64,000 bases of DNA, from assembly GCF_009870125.1 (NCBI RefSeq), contig NC_046681.1, positions 25,690,001-25,754,000 on the forward strand, in the 5' to 3' direction. Below the pieces are notes generated by a model that had not been told where the DNA came from, ran no database searches, and worked only from the letters and a program-made list of their open reading frames with translations. Positions 26,451 to 39,300 of this stretch are shown here, piece by piece. The number at the start of each line of letters is the position of its first letter. Within the stretch, counting starts at the first letter, position 1. The translations under genes were made by a program, and so were the position numbers. The DNA comes from Drosophila pseudoobscura (lineage: Eukaryota > Arthropoda > Insecta > Diptera > Drosophilidae).

Positions 26451-28424
26451 TGCGGTGTGCATTTGAAATATGGTCGCTTGTGCCACAAATAAATAACGCT
26501 TTCAAATCGCTCGCAAGTGGATACAGCTACATTTCAGTGTGCCACTGTATCTGTATCTGCAGCTGTATCTGTATCTGTGCGCCATTGTACATGTGTGTGT
26601 GTGTGTGTGGCTGATTGTTGTTCTGGCAAAGCCGAGCGGTCGGTGGAGGGGGGCGGGGGGCGCCTGCTGCTAGTTAAGCACTCACCCACACATAAACAGG
26701 AATTAATATGAAACGCTCTCGCCGGCAGAAATAAGTGAGCAGCAGAATGTAGATGACTAAACACAGATACACCAACAGGAAGATACAGACACAAAGAGAT
26801 ACAGATACAGATACAGCTAGAGCTGTACATAGATTTCGTTTTGTTGCGTCCCCCGAAATATTTAGCATTATTTTTAGAGAAACTTTTCGATACTGGATAA
26901 ACGCCAATTGGTTTTGTTTCTGGACATTTGGATGTATATTTTTTATAAATATTTAAACATATTTTAATACGTATTTGTGGATGCTTTTAAACACCCAAAG
27001 AGTTTAGCATTTGTTTAGAGAAAACATAAATCAAAGAATCAATTACTTGAACAAACATTTAAGGACCCCAATGATGAAAAGCATTGGAATTTGTAACTTG
27101 AAATATATGCAAAAAATATAGAAATTTAAGAAGAATTTTACAAGTCTAGAAACATATTTTTAATAACCTTTTCTTAAAGGTATTATTGTATTACTTCTAC
27201 AGAGTATTTTAATAGTATCCGACAACATGCATTCATATTATATTTTAATATTTTTAGAATAACCCCAACTCAACAAATTTATACACTAATTTTAATTTAG
27301 AGAACCCTTAAGTCTAACGCCTAAAAAACAATAATTTTAAAAGAATAGAAGCAAATTCAAAAGCATTTTTTGAGTAGTATTAAAAGGTATTCGGGATAAT
27401 TTTGTGGAATGTATAAATGGGTAAATAGCTCTTTATTTTAGTCGTACAATATTATACTTTTGCAACAATTTCTACGAATATTATTACTTGAAGCCTCAGG
27501 CCCGTAAAATAGAATGTTTCTTATTAATTTTGGAATAATTCCAATTGAACTTTCAGAGTCCCTGAATACCTTAAAATTTCAAGGAATATATATTAACATT
27601 TAAATAGAGCTTCTTAGAACAACCTGGTGTTTTGGACAAAGCCATTAGCATATTAGAAAGGCTTCAAGGCTGTGAAAGGATAATTATTTTTGGAGAAGAG
27701 CAGAATATTTTAATGTTGATATATTGAGTATATTGATTTTTAGGGAATTATCATCATAAGTTAGGAATTGGGGAGCATTTGAAAACAGAAATGAATGAAT
27801 CTGATCTCTCAGCCGGTAGGGATTTCACCCACGGTGGCATATGTATGCGAATGGAGCTCGATGGCGCTATACAAATACCCCACCATCGCTCTCCCCCGCT
27901 CACTGGAGTATTTGAAAAACAGTTGAATTTCCATTGAAGTAATTTTCGAAAATGAAACCCAGAAGCATCTTTAAGCCCCTTGAAGGGGACTCAATCTGAG
28001 TCGCAGCCAAAGTTATGCCCTTCAGACAGACGACAACTTTCGGTGGAGGAACTTACAAATGAAATCAGACATACTTAAGTTGGTCCACACGCACACCCAG
28101 ATAGACATCGAGAGACACAGAATAACAATTAAACATCAAGCTGACAAACTTTGGAACAGCAAACAAACAAAACTACATAGAAGACGGGTCGGGGGGCATG
28201 GAGAGAGGCCCAGAGGTAGAGCCTTCGAGCGGGACAAGTCAGAGGATGTGGAGACAAGTTCGAGACTGGAGTGAGCCAGGGCCCCGGGCAAATAGCAGAT
28301 ACAAGAGTTTATATACATATATATATATGGCCACAAAAGATGCGCCGCAGAGATGTTTGAAACTTCGCGCCAGGATGCGACTCAAGGATAAGCCTGAGCG
28401 AGTTTGTGGAAAGGGAAAGGTTAT

Positions 28425-28446
28425 GGGGGGGGGGGGGGGGGGGGGG
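28425..28446. repeat. Poly-G tract, 22 G
   Basis: Uninterrupted run of 22 G, the longest homopolymer in the window. It is on the same strand as the other long G runs. Confidence 0.9.
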
Positions 28447-29962
28447 TCGGTGGAAACTTTGTCAGCGAACGTGACATGAAAATCGCTGAGCTGATGAAAA
28501 ATGCTAAATCGTGACGGGAATCTGCAAATCGTCGAAACGCCGAAACGCTTGGAAAACTTGCAGGCGACACACATGCACGAGAATTGTGCCTACAGCGGAG
28601 TGGCAAGGGGCACCGTGGGCACAGCCCCAGTCTGGGAGATCGAGATCCCCAAAAAGAAACTCGAGATCGCTGGAGCTGGGGCCTGGGGCCTGGGGCCACT
28701 GGCACTGGCCAAATATAGCGTATAGCCAACTTCATTGGAGAGTTTATATTTAGGCCAGAAGTTCTGTTTGCTAATGGCTTCATTTGGTCTGGCGGACGAT
28801 GAATCTCTGTTGCTGGCTACCCCCGGACACTTGATGCCAATGCAGAGCACATCGGAGCAGATCAGAGCACACCAGAGCAGAGCTCTTAATGCACTTGACT
28901 TCGCCTGCAGCGTTTTTATCGTTTAAAAATATCATAAAACGATCCACCACACATACGGGCTATCCCTCCATCTCTTTCTCTCTCTCTAGCCTTCTCACTT
29001 GCTCTGCGCTGCTCTAAAAATACTAAGAGAACAACAAAAAGCAACACAGATCTCAGTTGTTCGTTCCGGCAACACATTTGTGTTGCAGCTACGGTTACGT
29101 GTTGATGCCACACTCTTCGCTCTTTCTATGCCCATCTCCGAGTTGGTCTTTCTCCTAGACAAAGGCTAATGCACTCTCTCTCCGCGGAGACATTCAATTA
29201 CCAACGCATCGGGTATGGGTGGAGGAGCCTTTCCCCGATTTATAGAGATCGATGCACGTGTAGTCCGAGGCATACTTTCCCGCCTAATTGCTCCCTAAGT
29301 GGCAAATATGCTTAGACCCCGATGAACGGCCTGTCAACTGGCAGTCGGAGAGGCTCAGCATGTGGAGATCCAACAATATTGAGTGAGGGTATTTCTATTT
29401 TGGTTTGTCAATGTGGGAGGTTTCCCATATCAACCTGAACTGAAACAGAGACAGTGACAGTGACGGTGACGGTGGGGAATTCATGATTTAAGTCTGTGGA
29501 TCAATTATTATGAGCGGAACGACTGAACACATAGGAAGAACTCTTTGATGGGAGGACAGTATATATAGGAATTATGAAAAGACTATGCTGTGGGCTATTT
29601 TAATCCATGTCTAGTGTGTAGTAGTATCTGTTGTCTATAAATAAGAGACGCAAAGAACAACAGATTATTAAAGTCTTAGATATAACATCTATAGGCCTTT
29701 GTGATGTTTCAAGGAGTGATATCTTAACTTTTTCCTTAAGAGATGAGCATACAAATAATAAGGCATGGTAAATGTTAATAAAACACGAGTAATGAATACA
29801 TAAATACGTCATATCGGAATGTACTCATCTGAAAAAGTAGCAAATATCTTGGCCTTTCCATTCTCTGACTGAAATCAACCATTATGGCGGTCGCCGCATG
29901 AGGGGAACTGTTTGGGGGCTATAAAATGTAGTTCCCTAAATGAGAATCCACACCATCAAAGG

Positions 29963-30290
29963 GATTCCATGAAGTATGTTTCAGGCTATTGCCTGGCATT
30001 GGATCAGTGCAACCTGGTAAGGATTCAATACTCTACTTCTACACTTTTCTGAGCTGCTGGCCATCCCTGGACATTGGGCAAAGGATTTGACACCTCTACT
30101 CCCGTTTCGAGATTCAAACCCTTCGATAATGTGGACGATCCACACACACAGGTCAAGGGACAAGTGAAGCAACAGGGCTGCACCGCTGATCTGATCTTTA
30201 AAGTGCCCGAAATCATTACGTATGTGTCCAAATATATGACCCAGGGGAGCCCAACGATCTGATACTTATAGGAAATTTCTCTTTAAGTAA
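29963..30290 (+). pseudogene. Decayed fragment of a FAHD1-like (fumarylacetoacetate hydrolase fold) gene
   Basis: Translation gives blocks in the order expected for FAHD1-family proteins (acylpyruvase/oxaloacetate decarboxylase). These are SMKYVSGYCLALD (29,966-30,004), AAGHPWTLGKGFDTSTPVSR (from 30,053), then DDPHTQ, GCTADLIFKVPEIITYVSKY and a tail. In the family the same order reads roughly GY.LALD, PW.LGKGFDT.TPVS, DPH, T.DMIF..P.LI.YVS and PGD.ILTG. Breaks are clear. An in-frame TGA at 30,050-30,052 splits the first two blocks, and a frameshift near 30,245 separates the YVSKYMT block from PGEPNDLILIG in the next frame. The N-terminal metal-binding E-x-E region is not recognisable. It is a dead fragment, either a retrocopy or a decayed duplicate; no poly-A tail or flanking repeat that would decide is obvious. 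Confidence 0.65.
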
Positions 30291-30937
30291 ACAGTTGGTA
30301 TCTGTTCAGCATTATGTACCGAAAATTCAGCTTAAAGGAACCCCTAACCATATTAACGATCTACAGAAAATACCCACAAATCGTAGGATTTATTAAAAAT
30401 GCATTTGCAGCGTCCACAATTTGTTGCAAGTTGTTTTGGAACGCACAAAGCAGCCTCGAATGAAGTTTGTTCTGCAATTTACTCGAACCCAGACTCTGGG
30501 ACTCTGGGACTCTCGAAGTCGGCCACTTTATTAATTTTAAAATAAAATGGCACAACCATTAACAATGCACCAGCAAAGTCCACTAACAGCCAAGAGCCAC
30601 AATAGCAGAAGGCATCTAAAAAACAGGCAAAGCCACAATAAACAATAAACAAGCACAGCAACAGCAACACGAAAACAAGGACAAGTCGAGAGCAGAGCCG
30701 TGAACAGGACCGGCAGTGGGAGTGGGAGTGGGAGTAGGAGGGGGGGGCAGGATCCCGAGCTGGATCCAGGTCCAAGTGCCACTGAAAAGCTGCAACGAAA
30801 TAAAACATGCTTACTTACACAATGTTGAGTACGTGTAGAACATATATACGAGTGTCTGCAAGAGGTACATATACTACTGTGATGCACTGTAAAAAGCACA
30901 AAACTTAGTCAGCCAGTCAGCGATGCGATGCTGAACG

Positions 30938-30984
30938 GGAGAGAGAGAGAGTCCGAGAGAGAGAGGGAAAGAGGGAGAGAGAGA
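30938..30984. repeat. GA-rich cluster (possible GAGA-factor sites)
   Basis: Dense GAGAG runs with short interruptions. GAGA factor binds such sequence in flies, but nothing next to it shows a promoter. Confidence 0.6.
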
Positions 30985-31872
30985 ACTTTCTTCGCACGCT
31001 TTGCAGTCATTTGGAGCATATGTTTCGAACATTTTTCATAATCAAAAAGCTTTTAGCGGCGGACAGTGGCAATGATGGCCAGAACGTCGGCGAGGATGCT
31101 ACGATGCCACGATGCCACGATGCCACGCCTTCCTGCCGCTGACCCTGCCACCACTACCACACCACGCCCGCTGCTGATTCTGGCCAAGTGGAGCTTATTG
31201 TCCGTTTCATTTTCGAGTGCAGCAGCGTGTAAAATCGCAATAATGCACAAGATTCCCTGCCCAGTGGCCCTTTTCCTTTTCCAGGGATAAAAACTAAAGC
31301 AAGTACCTTGCCCCCAAACCAAGCCTAAGCGGGAATACTCTACAAAAGGATCGCTGGTGGCAGAACCTTATCAGGGCTAACATATCAGGGTTTAAAATGG
31401 ATATTCTAATTACAAGAACTTATAGATTTTGAATCTTCTGCCTCCCATTGGGAATACCCCCTTTGAAAGTGTCTCCAGAAGATCCGAGTTCCTAGCCACA
31501 CATTCAGCTCGACATGCCCCTCCAGGAAGGGTATATCCACTTGACAAATACAAGCCAAACGGCAAGCAGAAGCGACAACAACAACCACTGAAACAGAAAC
31601 AGAAACATTTGTCATGGCAATTGATTGCCAAGAAATCCAAAAACACCCAAAAGCAAATTCAATTTAACTTTCAACAAATAAACGGGGGGGAAAAAAAAAC
31701 AATTGCGAAAACGAAATGCAATTCAATTTTCATAGGCATAAACATATATCTAACAAATAGCATTAAATTACCGGGGGTTACACAAACGAAATCATTCCAT
31801 TATTACTCGTATTGCAATATTTTGTGCATTTCCCCAAAAGCCCCAAAATACAATATTTATTTGCCGTTGACA

Positions 31873-31920
31873 GGGGAGTGGAGTGGAGAGGAGGGGAGAG
31901 GAGTGGAGTGGAGTGGAGTG
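31873..31920. repeat. GGAGT pentamer array
   Basis: Repeated GGAGT/GGAGA units. The complementary ACTCC array appears at 36,284-36,306. Confidence 0.8.
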
Positions 31921-33319
31921 CACTGCAGTGCCTGTCCTCGAAAGAGAGCCGCATTTAATATGTTGCTGGCATACATTTTATTATTACATTTCCGAATGCT
32001 TTTAATTGCCTTTCATTAATTTTTACGCAATGCCGGTCGGTCCTTCGTATGCAAATAAATTGCGCATACGCCTCGTTGATGCCACATAAAGCACAGCCGT
32101 TGCAGCCGAGTATTTGGCTAGAGATCCGCCTGGGCTGGGGAGCAACTCCGTTGTTGTGTACGGCTTGAAATTATGCTATCAAATATTTACTTGGCTTATT
32201 TAAATGATTCGAGAAAAGATGCGCCTAAGAGTATGGAACAAACATTTGAATAAGGTTACTCTGCCATATCCATGATTGGTTATTCACCGACGGTATTTTG
32301 GTGGCGTTTTGGCAATCCACAAACTAATATCTAAGCCGATAAGCTATGGAATCTATTCATCATTTCAGAAGCGGTCCAGGGCATTCAGTTTGATAACAGC
32401 TTTTGTGGCTGTCGATGGCTGATAATAATATTGTTGAAATTTTAGGCATTTTTCAAGAACTTCCTGGCACAAAATCATTTCCAACAAGACCACATATATT
32501 TCAATGCTTAAGATTTTAAATTTAAAATCTCCTTCTGTTGCCAGCCAATCGGCAGCAAACCCCCAACTTTATCCGATGCTTTGTGAGCCTTTTGTTGGGG
32601 GAATCTTGGCTTCGTTTAAAGTTCCTGCCGCAGCCCAGCCGGCTCTGGGGTCATAATTTCTGGTTAAGCCGAGCGTAATCGGCACTTTTACCTAAATGGA
32701 CCATAAGGCGTTAAAATGTTGTTATCGCCCCGCACAAAACGTGGCCCAGGCCCACTCAGACAGTCGTTCGTTCCACTCGGCAGCCCTTAGACCCCCACCA
32801 TTGTCTTGGCCAGGCCAGGACTCACCTTTGGCAAGGCAATAAAGAGGCAAAATACATTTCGATTATGCGGCAAGAAAGCACATTTCTCTTTTCTTTACTT
32901 TCCTTCTGTGAGTTTTTCTTCTTTTTTATTTTATTTTATTTCTCTAAATTTCCAAGCGGGCCCCCAACGACAATCGAGAGCGTGGGCCAACCCTTATGCC
33001 AGCTTAAGTTAATCGAATCTCCCGTACCATTTGCAATAAAAGAGGAATTTTTGTAAGAAAACGGCATAAAATATAATTTGCCTGAAAGCCAAAATATGCT
33101 CACTCGAAGGGAATGCCTAATGGAGTCTGGGTTGGGTTATCATTTTTATGGGCAAAGTATTCCAATTGTTTTGCGACAGTAATAAGCCCGAAATTGATAT
33201 CATTTTACCCCAGAGCATATGCCCCGACATGGAGGAGGCCCTGCTTTATCACTAATGCTCGTAATTTCTGATTAAACAAATTTCAACAAATAAAAGTTTA
33301 CATTTCAAAATCACAAATT

Positions 33320-33681
33320 ATGTGTGTCGGAATAATCGGATCTGCCCTGTGCTGGTAAGCAAGTGTTCCTCCAAACCATTTCAGAAATTGGACTAGTTTT
33401 AAACCGTTTTCAGCTGCCTTAAGTTGGGGACAAAGGTGCTGTTCTGCATCGCCTGCTCTGGAATCGGGATACTGATCATAGGCGGTCTGGTCATATACTT
33501 TGTCTTCTTCCACAACAAGTCGGGGAAGAAGACCACCACGGTGGAGGACGCGACGACAGTCACTGTAGCAGTCAGAGCAATGGCTAATCGAGTCTATAAC
33601 GAGCACCTGAAACAGCATTTGTTTGGAAATGATATGCCGGATGAGAAAGCTGAAGATGATTTGGGGCCACTCCCCGAGTGA
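33320..33681 (+). CDS. Small single-pass membrane protein, 100 aa, unknown family
   Basis: This is a two-exon gene read from splice signals. Exon 1 (33,320-33,354) starts at ATG and encodes MCVGIIGSALC. It ends at a GTAAGC donor; a 59-bp intron ends TTTTCAG at 33,413, and exon 2 (33,414-33,681) continues in frame to TGA. The 303-nt CDS is a whole number of codons. The product has a Cys cluster just before the membrane (residues 11-13, CCC), a strongly hydrophobic segment (about residues 17-44, including IGILIIGGLVIYFVFF), then a short polar tail with a KK/TTT stretch and an acidic C-terminus (DEKAEDDLGPLPE). The Cys cluster beside a transmembrane segment is typical of palmitoylated small membrane proteins; that is inference. 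A second membrane microprotein ORF starts 107 nt after its stop. I do not recognise a family. Confidence 0.7.
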
Positions 33682-33788
33682 CCCGACCAAACCGCTGATG
33701 AACACAAGTGTATCCGCGACCTTCCACTCATATTTACAAATTAAATCTATTCTACGTCTACGTCAAACATCGTTCGAACTCCTCTCAA

Positions 33789-33929
33789 ATGTTGCCCCTT
33801 TGGAAACTGTTCCAAAAAGGCCTACGATTGGGCATCGTGGCGGTCCTATTTTTCATTATATACGATACTATGGTGATAATAATCTATTGCATAATACAGT
33901 TGCTAAAAGCGAAAGATGAGAGCTTCTAG
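33789..33929 (+). CDS. Membrane microprotein, 46 aa, possible second cistron
   Basis: An ATG-initiated 47-codon ORF encodes MLPLWKLFQKGLRLG, a hydrophobic stretch of about 20 residues (IVAVLFFIIYDTMVIIIYC) and a short charged tail ending KAKDESF. A basic N-terminus ahead of a single hydrophobic helix is typical of small mitochondrial or secretory-pathway membrane proteins. It lies 107 nt downstream of the stop of the 100-aa ORF, with no obvious promoter between them, and the first AATAAA after both is at 34,144. A shared, dicistronic transcript is therefore plausible. An overlapping frame (ATG near 33,694, ending 33,919) is also open but lacks coding character. There is a possible 3'-UTR intron from GTGAGAGG after 33,935. 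Weak points: the ORF is short and conservation is untested. Confidence 0.45.
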   Translation: MLPLWKLFQKGLRLGIVAVLFFIIYDTMVIIIYCIIQLLKAKDESF

Positions 33930-34143
33930 GACACAAGGTGAGAGGAAGTAAAGCTTATGAAATGTAGTATTTATAAATGTTTCCTTAATTTGTTCAAGGT
34001 ATCCGTATTGTATCTGGTGGGATGTGCCTAAATTCGTCGTTATTTTCGGTGTACAAATTATTCTCTTGGAATACTGTTCAATTGATGTTTAAACTATGTA
34101 ACTTTTTGGTAAAGTAAGCAGCTGTTTTTTTGCATATGGGCAC

Positions 34144-34149
34144 AATAAA
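34144..34149 (+). terminator. Poly(A) signal AATAAA
   Basis: First canonical AATAAA downstream of the two small membrane-protein ORFs, 215 nt after the second stop codon. Confidence 0.4.
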
Positions 34150-35605
34150 TATTGTTTAAAGTATGGGTATCGAGGGATATTTCCAAGGAGACATAACCTA
34201 TAGAACCTTCCAATAGCGATCACCGAACAAATCCACAAATGTGTGTACAAAGTGAGGGAAAAGTTTAGTAGATCTACTGCCAATGAGACATCAAATGGTA
34301 ACCGAAGTGCGCCTCGAAAGGACCTTGTAGAGCCTTGTAGGATAGCCCCACCCTGATATACGCATTTTCTTCAATAGTTTTAGGCAAGGCAGGGGGACAT
34401 TTTCCCACCTCATCTAAAAGGAATATCCACCTCAATCCAAAGAGGACTCCCCTGGTCAAATCACTTGGCTTTTGGTAATCTTCAGGCTCTGCACTCCTTT
34501 TATTTTCTTTCCATGGCGGCACCGGGAATGGAAATCAGTGGAAAAACCGCCAAACCATCAGCGGAGGGCTGTTGTGTGAAAAACTGATGCCACTAGTTAA
34601 CTGTACTTTGTATGCAAAGTGCCAGAGAGAGAGAGAGAAGACAATGGAGAAGAGTGTGGAGTGTGAGTGAGAGAAAGCGGAAACGGAAGTTAAAGCGCCA
34701 GAATGCGGAACAGAGAAACGCCAGACGAAGAAGACGTCTGCCCCTGGCCACAGAACCGTTTTTTGGCTGCTATTTGATTATATATAAAATGTTCCTTTTT
34801 TCTTGCTTTTCCCTTCTCCGCCGGGGCACTTTACTGGCTGGTTGTAAGCGTTTAGTGGCAAACAACTGACAGCTGCCGAAATGTCGGCGGGCATCTCCAA
34901 ATCGCCCGAGTAAACGTTTAGCTCCGCCAGCTGCCGCACAGAATGCTCCGTGCGGGTGTTGCCACGGTATCTGTGATGTGATGTGATGTGATTAAGATGG
35001 TTAGTCATTCCATTTAAGAGCTCGCCCCGAGGCTCTGACTTTGCCATTGATGGGGCCAGGGGAACGGACTCTCTCTCTCTCTCTCTTTTGGTGTTTCATT
35101 TATATCTATGTTTGTCTAGGGATAGTGATTGCCATGGAAATTGGAAAGAAGATTTCAAATGATTTTGATATTAGCTGGAAATGTATAACCATATTATGTT
35201 AGATATCATCCTATTACAATCGAGTATGCGTTTTTGATGGCAACAATCCGAAGATATCTCCAATAGTTGGTAGTTTTCCATCTTCTTGTTGACACGGAGG
35301 CTCTCTGGGGCATGCCACTGTTTCTGTACTCCCATGTTTTTTTGTGGCAGGTAAAAAACGTGCCTGATAAGCGGCAGTATCCTGCTATTAATTCCTTTTT
35401 TTTTCTCTTCCATCCAGTACCGAAAAAAAACGCTTCAATGAATTTGGATTCATTTGAATGGATTTTCGGTTTCCTTTATTTTTTCATTATGTGAAGAGCT
35501 TCCTTCGTCTGCATTCCAGCACCATTTCGAAGCTTTTTCCATTGCCTTTTACAACATTTGAGCATTTGGTATTTGGTATCTAGCCATCTACGAGGTGGCA
35601 ATCGA

Positions 35606-35621
35606 GGGGGGGGGGGGGGGG
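35606..35621. repeat. Poly-G tract, 16 G
   Basis: Uninterrupted run of 16 G on the plus strand. Confidence 0.9.
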
Positions 35622-36283
35622 ACTTTGCCATTACTTCGATTTGTTTCTTATTTAAATTTTGTATACACTTCAATCAGAAAAAAGCAGAAAGTGCGAGAGT
35701 GAGTGGGTGAGAGGGGGAGAGGGTGAGAGAGCAAGAACGTTAAGTGCCTTTGTCGGTTGGAAAAGCGAATTAATGCTGGGCGGGAGACAGAGGGAGAGAG
35801 AAAAAAACGCAAGGGAAAATCGCTGCGGTTTCCTACTCTAATGCGTTTAATTTATATCCATCCTCCCGGGCATCCGTGGCCCAGCCCCGTCCACCCACAG
35901 GCAACTACAACAAAGAGAAGTACAAGAAATGGATGGTGCGGAATGGGTATATATAAAAATATATATTTATTTTACAGCTGCTGCACTTAGATGTGCGATG
36001 GCAATAAAAAGCAGCCCCAGCAAGTGGCATTCAACACCTTTTTTTTTTTGCCCCACCGATTCTCTATTTCTGCCCCAGCCAGAAAAGCTTAATAAACAAA
36101 CGACGAAAATGGTCTAGAGTGGGGTGGTGCCACGGCGTGGAGTTGCGTTACTGGTGGTGGAACGTTGCGGAAGGCGGGGGGGCATGGTGGGGATGCGTTA
36201 TAAACATTTAAGTCCACAATTTGCACAGACTGTAAGGGCCAGAACAGAGCGTAACAGAATACCCCAATACCGAATACCGAATG

Positions 36284-36306
36284 GCACTCCACTCCACTCC
36301 ACTCCA
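36284..36306. repeat. ACTCC pentamer array
   Basis: About four ACTCC units; the reverse complement of the GGAGT array at 31.9 kb. Confidence 0.8.
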
Positions 36307-39300
36307 GTCCGCTTCTCGTGTAACCAGCAGCCCAGCAGCCAAATGCTGGCCAAATGCAATTTTCACGTGCAACCGCAACGATATTTATGCCACTCCAGCA
36401 ACAAAACCAACGCCAGAACCAATTTCTACACTCCACAAAAACTAGGAGGATCACAAGTTAGTTTTTGGAAATGAATAAATCACACCACATTCGAAAATCG
36501 AATATATAATGGACTTTTTCCTCATTTAAATGAGGACTACGGGGGCACATAGATCCCTGAGAATGTTAGAGACTGTCTGAAGACTTTCCTGCCACGATCA
36601 TTAGGGGTTTTTCTTCTATAAAGTACTGGACCTTCGCTGAAGGACTGTTGTGGTCTCTGGGAATCTGAGGTTTACCTTTTTTGCTTGGGAAAACGACAAG
36701 TTTTTATAGCAACATTTTTCTCACGTTTTCCTACATTATTCCAAACATTTTTAGAATGTGATACAGAAACAAGTGCCTCTAAAGTTTTGTGTTTCGGCCC
36801 AGAATTTCTCCAAGTACAGTAGTGGCAGGTGGCACAGCTGCTGCCAGGCTCCACCACCAACTGACAATGGTTGTCACCGCCCCCACCCCCACCCCCACTC
36901 GAACCCGTTAGCCAGCTCCAGTGGCCCCCACCCAAAGTCACAGCTGCACCTATCGCCCCTGCATGCATGTATGTGTGTGTGTGTGTGTGCAGGGGGCTGC
37001 TGGGTTTGAGGCGAGGCCTTGCATGCGTGCCCTGCCACGATGTGGCAACATAAACATTGAACCAACAGCAACAACGACCGCAACAATACCAGCAACCACG
37101 CCGGACTACTAATAGTAGTAGTAGCTTGCCCCATGGACAATTTGAAGGTGTAAATAATTTCGGAAACTTTGAGTGGGAGAGAATTCCTGATCAGTACCCA
37201 GGGAAAGTCATAGAGCACTTTAAGAGTGTTAATATTTTATTTGTATCCACATGAATAAATCTTTGTTTATGGGCCACATATGTAAGCCTTAATCTATAAT
37301 GTCCCATCGTTCAGGGGAGTATATCTCCAAATATCTCCTCACACCCCTTTGATTGCTTTTATGGCAGCTCAGAGGAGGAAGCCATCACCTGCCTTTCGCA
37401 CCTTTGTTCGGTGGCTGGCTTATTTATGGCAGTTGAATTCAAATGAAAAACGCTTGCTGCTGCCACACTTCATTTCTGGCGCCCAAACCCAATGACCGGG
37501 CAATGCGAGGAGCTTCCGTTTACTAACGACACCGGCGACAGCCCCGACGACAGCCCCCACAAGCACAAGCAATCTCAAGCAGCCATAAACACGACTGGAG
37601 CACCTGCAACCTGCAACCTGCAACGCAGCGCCGAAGCCTTCGAGCCATGGAGGGTAGGAGGGGGGCGTGGGGGCCCATGATGGTGGGTTTGGGTTTCCGT
37701 TTCCGCTGCAATGTGTCGCCGCCATTATGCAAATGCCTGGTCTGACGCCCGAGTGGACAGACTGCTCATTCCGCAATCTGCATTTAAATGACCTCGACGA
37801 GGTGCGAGGACGCCCTGAGATTTCTCAGCATCATTTGCAAAAATATTAAAGGAATTTTCTATATGTATGTACGCGGCGAAATGGAATCTTTTTTACCTCT
37901 AAGGAATTATGCATGACCACGCCTTTTGCCTCAGTTATCATACGAAATGAGATTCTGGAGGAGCTGGAGCTGTGTAATTGAAAATCACCTTCAAAAGCGC
38001 TGCTGGGTGATGGTTTAAGATTTGCATCAGCAAAGCTTCCGATAAGCGATTTATGGGAGGACTTCAGATGGAGATTCTGGAGCCCACAGATCGGCAATAT
38101 CTTAAAGGACATGGAAAATACCCATGTGGGACGGGAACCTGGAAAAGCAACAACGGAAAGGGATTTGTTCCATGGAAATCCCATGGAGGACTCCCACAAA
38201 AGATTATAAATATTGGTGGTAGTGCCACAAGCCCTTTTCGACACTTATCTTTAATACTATTCTGCATATTTTTAGCAACGATCTGTCCTTGTCTCCTCCT
38301 AAAGATACTCCTACTACACCACGTGAAATTCCCTATAGATAAAACCAGAGCATTTTCATTTGTTTTTGCCACATTTAATTATATTTAAACTTTGGCGTTC
38401 CAATCCTTGATTCAGACTTATGCACCCACATTGTTTCTATGTGCACGGTATATGGAAATCCACGCCCTAGACTAATTTCACACACGGCTAGACCGAGGGG
38501 AGCAGCAACCGCCAAGAGGGGCCTGTGACTGTGGCAGGGGCAGGGACAGGGACAGGGACTGGGGCAGGGACAGGGTCTGTGAACAGAGCCAGTTACAGCA
38601 GGTCCCCAGACATTTTCATAACTTTGACAAGGTAACACACACACAGTCGCACACTGGAGGCATACGCACAGTCACAGTCACAGACTTGCACCATTGGGGA
38701 GACGGCTAATAAAGTTACACGTAGCACACACACACACACAGGCACACACACATACACGCACAATCCCATACAGACTGAAAGATTGTGTGTGTAATGCGTT
38801 TTGTTTGGGTCCCCCCTCGGCGGCCCAAGAGAGTTGTTAACGTTTTTTCATAGCCGTGTTTACTCTTTTTCATCTTGGCGCCGAGACCCTAATGACACGC
38901 CCAACCCACTCCTGCCCCTCAACAGGGCACGGACACGGCACGAGCCGGGGGTACGGCACACTCCCCTCGGAGGCAACGATAAGCGACAATAAACATAAAA
39001 AATGAATGCTCAGCTCCGGCCCCACTGGAGCAGCAGGGCCACCCCATCGCTTTTGCCGGCTTTGCCGCTTTTCCAGCAGTGCAACGGGCACGCTTGGTGG
39101 AAATTTAACAACCATACGAGATTTTTCCGCCGGGCTTTATTGTTGCTGTCACGGATTTTTTGGGGATTTTCATCGCGTAAACATCTTTTTCATATTCATT
39201 TCGACAAGAAGAAGGACTGCGGCGGCGACTCGTTCGCCGAAGCGATGAATACACTGCCGTCAAGGGTGCCTGTGGGACAAGCACTTGATTTATGTGGGAT

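Larger units (their letters stand above)
18701..29962. other. Non-coding stretch, microsatellite-rich
   Basis: No gene could be supported. The stretch contains GGCAC, GACGGT, ACAGAT, CACCGCC and GT arrays, two long G runs (G18 and G22) and a mostly AT-rich interval (26,900-27,800). Around 19,150-19,540 is a repeat-poor block with TTAATTA and CATTTAAT cores that looks enhancer-like. The sequence at 29,041-29,100 has a good initiator (TCAGTT, A at 29,055) but no properly spaced downstream element. Confidence 0.5.
30291..33319. other. Non-coding stretch with GA-rich and GGAGT repeats
   Basis: No exon is supported. It contains a GA cluster (30,938-30,984), a CGATGCCA repeat (about 31,098-31,125) and a GGAGT array (31,873-31,920). 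A repeat-poor part, 32,030-32,800, contains TTTATG and TAATA cores and may be regulatory. Confidence 0.5.

Noticed and set aside
37846-38388. Overlapping open frames on both strands
   Set aside because: Open on both strands by chance. No start, splice or family signal on either.
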